The notes beneath the pieces are model-generated. The model ran no database searches and was not told the DNA's origin. It was given only the letters and a program-made list of their open reading frames with translations. Below are positions 63,956-64,000 of a DNA stretch of 64,000 nt, one piece after another. Every line of letters begins with the position of its first letter. The first letter of the stretch is position 1. A program made the translations under genes and the position numbers. The stretch is from contig NZ_RPEM01000012.1 in NCBI RefSeq assembly GCF_004745575.1, forward strand, positions 1-64,000, read 5' to 3'. This DNA is from Pseudotabrizicola sediminis. GTDB lineage: Bacteria; Pseudomonadota; Alphaproteobacteria; Rhodobacterales; Rhodobacteraceae.

Positions 63956-64000
63956 TCAGCGGTCGCGGCGGCCCCGGAGCAGCCTGCCGATCAGGAAGGA
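63956..64000 (-). CDS. Possible C-terminus of a gene cut by the window edge
   Basis: Minus-strand codons read SFLIGRLLRGRRDR followed by TGA. The basic end is compatible with a coding C-terminus lying beyond the window, 130 bases upstream of metG. Only 14 residues are visible, so the identity is open. Confidence 0.35.
   Translation of the reverse strand, partial: SFLIGRLLRGRRDR

Overview
The window is high-GC, gene-dense DNA whose content fits an alphaproteobacterium of the Rhodobacteraceae (Rhodobacter-like). The evidence is a heterotetrameric sarcosine oxidase operon (soxBDAG), an SdhE-type assembly factor, an NDUFS4-like complex I protein, mmcB behind a GTTC-N7-GTTC LexA box, a tRNA-His with A73 and no encoded G-1, GANTC palindromes, and a Tad/Flp pilus assembly locus. 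No species call is possible from this alone. About 60 protein genes, one complete tRNA, one partial tRNA and three decayed transposase fragments are supported.

Layout: 1-5.7 kb holds tRNA-Glu (partial), recJ, glpX, hom and two small envelope genes. 5.7-8.6 kb holds three Tad-type genes (two TadE/F-like minor pilins and a VWA TadG-like protein). 8.9-15.5 kb holds a glutamate-family dehydrogenase and soxBDAG. 15.6-22.4 kb holds gloA, thyX, a low-GC membrane gene, an orphan ParA ATPase, a membrane-anchored NYN RNase, uvrB and an NDUFS4-like gene. 22.4-26.5 kb is the accessory part: fragments of two IS3-type and one IS5-type transposase, then an orphan CheB methylesterase with a coupled 50-aa ORF. 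26.5-36.7 kb holds an alkyladenine glycosylase, argE, a ModE-type regulator with modABC and a cysteine-free sulfite-oxidase-fold protein, selO, an aspartate aminotransferase, sdhE and a MarR-type regulator behind a palindrome.

36.8-41.4 kb carries capsule export genes kpsS-kpsD(wza-like)-kpsC, with a textbook intrinsic terminator embedded in the first codons of kpsC. 41.5-44.9 kb is a riboflavin operon (ribE, unknown gene, ribB with a degenerate GTP cyclohydrolase II domain, ribH, nusB). 45-53 kb holds envelope proteins, SOS-type mmcB, tRNA-His, tex, a NUDIX hydrolase, a Tat-exported peroxidase-like protein and a histone-deacetylase-family enzyme.

53.2-62.1 kb is the most unusual region: neuB, neuC and neuA (synthesis and CMP-activation of a sialic-type nonulosonic acid) are interleaved with two GT25 proteins, two other putative glycosyltransferases and two tandem, divergent KdtA/WaaA (GT30) paralogues. 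neuA is translationally chained to metG. No recognisable sialyltransferase is present. One GT30 paralogue is therefore a candidate for transferring the CMP-activated nonulosonic acid, most plausibly to LPS, and the nearby capsule genes offer an alternative destination.
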